A stretch of 9,819 nucleotides of DNA from an uncultured Bacilli bacterium (lineage in GTDB: Bacteria; Bacillota_I; Bacilli_A; RF39; UBA660). The notes beneath the pieces are model-generated. The model saw only the letters and a program-made list of their open reading frames with translations. It did no database searches and was not told the origin of the DNA. This document shows, piece by piece, positions 8,079-9,819 of the stretch. The DNA is taken from contig CAKORQ010000022.1 of the NCBI GenBank assembly GCA_934101445.1, forward strand, positions 1 to 9,819, in the 5' to 3' direction. The translations under genes were made by a program, and so were the position numbers. How positions within the stretch are numbered: position 1 is the first letter of the stretch; each line of letters opens with the position of its first letter.

Positions 8079-8981
8079 ATGGAGTTAATAATTTTAATTG
8101 CTTTAGCACTTTTTGCTTTTTCATATCGGAATAGTACTGATGCATCCGCTAGTGGCGCCTTTAAATTTATTCAAAATGGAGTTAGTAATCTATATGATAA
8201 ATATGCTCCTTATACTTATAAGCAAGTTAGGGAGAAAACTAAGGAATTAGGAGAAGAGTATACCCCTAAACAATATATGGGTCAAGTCATCTTATTTGGT
8301 GTTGTAGCGGGAGGTATTGCTTATCTATACTTTTATAACTTATTTATAACTTTAATTTATGCTTTAATTGCTATTGCCTTTATTCCGTATCTATCTTACT
8401 TGCGTACGCAAAGAATTTATTCGGAGTATATCTTTGAACAAATCCAAACTTACACAACTAATGTTATCATGGAATTTAATACGACTCAGAGTTTTGTTAA
8501 ATCCCTAGAAGGTGTAGTAGAATCAGGTATTTTAGAAAAACCGGTGGTTGACGATGTAAAAACCATGATTGATATGGCGTATGCTAATGGTACTATCGAC
8601 CAGTCAATTGCTTATTTTAATGAAAAATATCCCTATTATATGGTTAAAAATATGCACCAACTTTTCTATCAGATTACTAAAGAAGGTTCCAGAGATGCCG
8701 GGGAGTCGTTAGAAAATATGTCCTTAGATATTGATGCCTTAGTAGAAAGCGTATACCGTGATAGAATGGATAGAGCAAACTTCCATAAGAAGTTCTTAAC
8801 TTTCGGTATGGCTCTATTCTTACTTGCCGCCGTTATGCAATTTTTGTTAGGAAAAGACTCATACATTAAACTACTTGATATGTGGTATGTACAATTAATC
8901 TTACATTTAATAATTATTATTAACTGTTACTTCTTACTTACGGGTGAGAAATATTATAATGAAGATGTGGGGGTAGAGTAA
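8079..8981 (+). CDS. tadB: TadB-like GspF-domain inner-membrane platform protein
   Basis: This 300-residue integral membrane protein is the first of two adjacent platform subunits for the ATPase. An N-terminal hydrophobic segment (about 1-15) is followed by a cytoplasmic stretch rich in charged residues (about 40-62). A transmembrane pair follows (about 67-105), then a helical cytoplasmic domain with the layout of the type II secretion F (GspF/T2SSF) domain (about 108-238). This domain includes FEQIQTYTTNVIMEF, IDMAYANGTIDQSIAYF and LFYQITKEGSRDAGESLENM. A final membrane pair lies at about 240-257 and 268-288. Such domain order and size are typical of TadB/TadC. Which of the two genes is orthologous to TadB is decided by gene order (ATPase, TadB, TadC), not by a diagnostic motif. 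The next gene starts two bases after the TAA. Confidence 0.85.
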   Translation: MELIILIALALFAFSYRNSTDASASGAFKFIQNGVSNLYDKYAPYTYKQVREKTKELGEEYTPKQYMGQVILFGVVAGGIAYLYFYNLFITLIYALIAIAFIPYLSYLRTQRIYSEYIFEQIQTYTTNVIMEFNTTQSFVKSLEGVVESGILEKPVVDDVKTMIDMAYANGTIDQSIAYFNEKYPYYMVKNMHQLFYQITKEGSRDAGESLENMSLDIDALVESVYRDRMDRANFHKKFLTFGMALFLLAAVMQFLLGKDSYIKLLDMWYVQLILHLIIIINCYFLLTGEKYYNEDVGVE

Positions 8982-8983
8982 TT

Positions 8984-9772
8984 ATGTATTTTGAAATATT
9001 GGGTTTATCTGTTCTTTATATCTTTGTTTTAAATAAGACTAAGGTTATTGATATAAAAAAGTGTATCAATGATAATGTCGGTTACTTCTTAAGATTTAAA
9101 GAAAGTGATTATGACTTTTTAGTTAGAACTCGTTATGGCGAAGGGGTTGATCCTGACTACTTATTTGGCAAAAGAATTACTCAAGGTTTAGTAGTAGGGT
9201 TACTAGTTATTTGTTTCTTTATTAATAAGTTTAGTTATATTTATGTCATTGTGGCAATTGTGGCCGGTATTTTAATGTTTAAATCTAGTTATAGTAATTT
9301 AAAGAGTTATTATAAAAATAACCTACATACGATTGATGCCATGTTACCACATTACTTAAAAGGTTTAGAAATCTTAATTCAACACTATACTGTACCAGTT
9401 GCTATTGGAAAAAGTGTTGATACGGCGCCTGAAATCTTTAAAAAAGGTTTATTAGAAATGATTGCTAAGATTAATTCTGGTGATAGTTCGATTGAACCTT
9501 ATATGGAGTTTGCTAGAACTTATCCGGTAAGAGATTCGATGCGTATGATGCGTTTATTATATCGTTTAGGTTTAGGTCGTCAAGACAGAAAACAAGAACA
9601 ATTATTAAATTTCTCTAGATCTATTTCTTCTTTACAACAGAAGGCTCGTGATACGAAGTATAAAGAAAGATTAGATAAGATGGAAAATAAGACGATGAGT
9701 ATGCTTATTTCGACTGGTCTTGGGGTTATGATTTTACTTGTTCTTGCGGTAATGCAAATGATGAATGGTTAA
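8984..9772 (+). CDS. tadC: TadC-like GspF-domain inner-membrane platform protein
   Basis: This 262-residue membrane protein is the second platform subunit. It has an N-terminal hydrophobic segment (about 1-16), a cytoplasmic stretch (20-64), a transmembrane pair (about 66-81 and 84-100), a helical GspF-type domain (about 108-235), and a single last transmembrane segment (about 238-260) ending at the C-terminus. The GspF-type domain holds IDAMLPHYLKGLEILIQHYT, FARTYPVRDSMRMMRLLYRL and SISSLQQKARDTKYKERLDK. TadC proteins usually have a comparable fold, and adjacent TadB/TadC genes are a hallmark of Tad loci. The start follows the upstream stop by two bases; its only candidate binding site is the G-run at 8969-8973 inside the previous gene, about ten bases off, so translational coupling is likely. 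It is the last gene before the terminator. Confidence 0.85.
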   Translation: MYFEILGLSVLYIFVLNKTKVIDIKKCINDNVGYFLRFKESDYDFLVRTRYGEGVDPDYLFGKRITQGLVVGLLVICFFINKFSYIYVIVAIVAGILMFKSSYSNLKSYYKNNLHTIDAMLPHYLKGLEILIQHYTVPVAIGKSVDTAPEIFKKGLLEMIAKINSGDSSIEPYMEFARTYPVRDSMRMMRLLYRLGLGRQDRKQEQLLNFSRSISSLQQKARDTKYKERLDKMENKTMSMLISTGLGVMILLVLAVMQMMNG

Positions 9773-9776
9773 GTTT

Positions 9777-9802
9777 AGAACTCTTTATTGAGTTCTTTTT
9801 TT
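9777..9802 (+). terminator. Rho-independent terminator closing the Tad operon
   Basis: A perfect 7-bp inverted repeat AGAACTC (9777-9783) / GAGTTCT (9790-9796) with a six-base TTTATT loop is followed by a run of T to 9802. It lies four bases after the TAA of the TadC-like gene. The stem is short and only moderately GC-paired, so it may be leaky. There is no T-run on the opposite side, so it serves the + strand only. Confidence 0.8.
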
Positions 9803-9819
9803 AAAATTTTGGATTCCTT
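9803..9819. other. Downstream edge, nothing recognised
   Basis: The 17 bases after the terminator (AAAATTTTGGATTCCTT) are too short to judge and show no gene start. Confidence 0.5.

Noticed and set aside
59..9772. Mycoplasma-type code (TGA as Trp), suggested by low GC and absence of TGA stops
   Set aside because: All seven genes end in TAA or TAG, but none of the long frames contains an in-frame TGA while many TGG Trp codons occur; the standard code explains everything.
6490..9772. Type II secretion, competence (ComG) or classical type IV pilus operon
   Set aside because: The ATPase lacks the GspE/PilB N-terminal layout and the Cys zinc motif, and there are two separate half-size GspF-domain proteins plus CpaB-like proteins, as in Tad loci.
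9777..9802. Bidirectional terminator
   Set aside because: The opposite side of the stem has no T-run when read on the minus strand, so only + strand termination is supported.

Overview
The window is AT-rich (roughly one third G+C by eye). All genes lie on the + strand, packed 2 to 29 bases apart, several with AGGAGG-type ribosome binding sites. There is no outer-membrane secretin gene. Together this suggests a low-GC Gram-positive relative (Bacillota), plausibly an uncultured gut Bacilli/RF39- or Clostridia-type lineage; that placement is inference. Every stop codon is TAA or TAG. No in-frame TGA occurs in the long reading frames and Trp is TGG, so the standard code applies.

Layout: (1) bases 2-4009 hold the 3' part of a very large, cysteine-rich, presumably exported protein whose reading frame runs off the left edge. 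(2) 4027-4839 is a single-pass membrane protein with an N-terminal hydrophobic anchor, in the position of a Tad pseudopilin or small Tad accessory protein. (3) 4869-5687 and 5699-6472 are tandem paralogues of CpaB/RcpC-type SAF-domain proteins. (4) 6490-8067 is a CpaF/TadA/VirB11-type secretion ATPase with a long Asn-rich tail. (5) 8079-8981 and 8984-9772 are two GspF-domain inner-membrane platform proteins, TadB- and TadC-like. (6) A short hairpin with a T-tract at 9777-9802 closes the transcription unit.

How they may work together: the ATPase with TadB/TadC forms the core motor and platform of a Tad (tight adherence)/type IVc pilus-like machine. The CpaB-like proteins would form a membrane-anchored extracytoplasmic part of the channel or assembly. 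The single-pass protein may be a minor pilin or scaffold. The giant cysteine-rich protein, co-directional and probably co-transcribed, is a candidate surface adhesin or substrate for the machine; this last link is inference from gene order only. No Flp major pilin, prepilin peptidase (TadV/CpaA), TadZ/CpaE ATPase or secretin is in the window. Some of these may lie upstream of base 1. No tRNA, rRNA, CRISPR array, insertion sequence or intergenic gap over 300 bases was seen.
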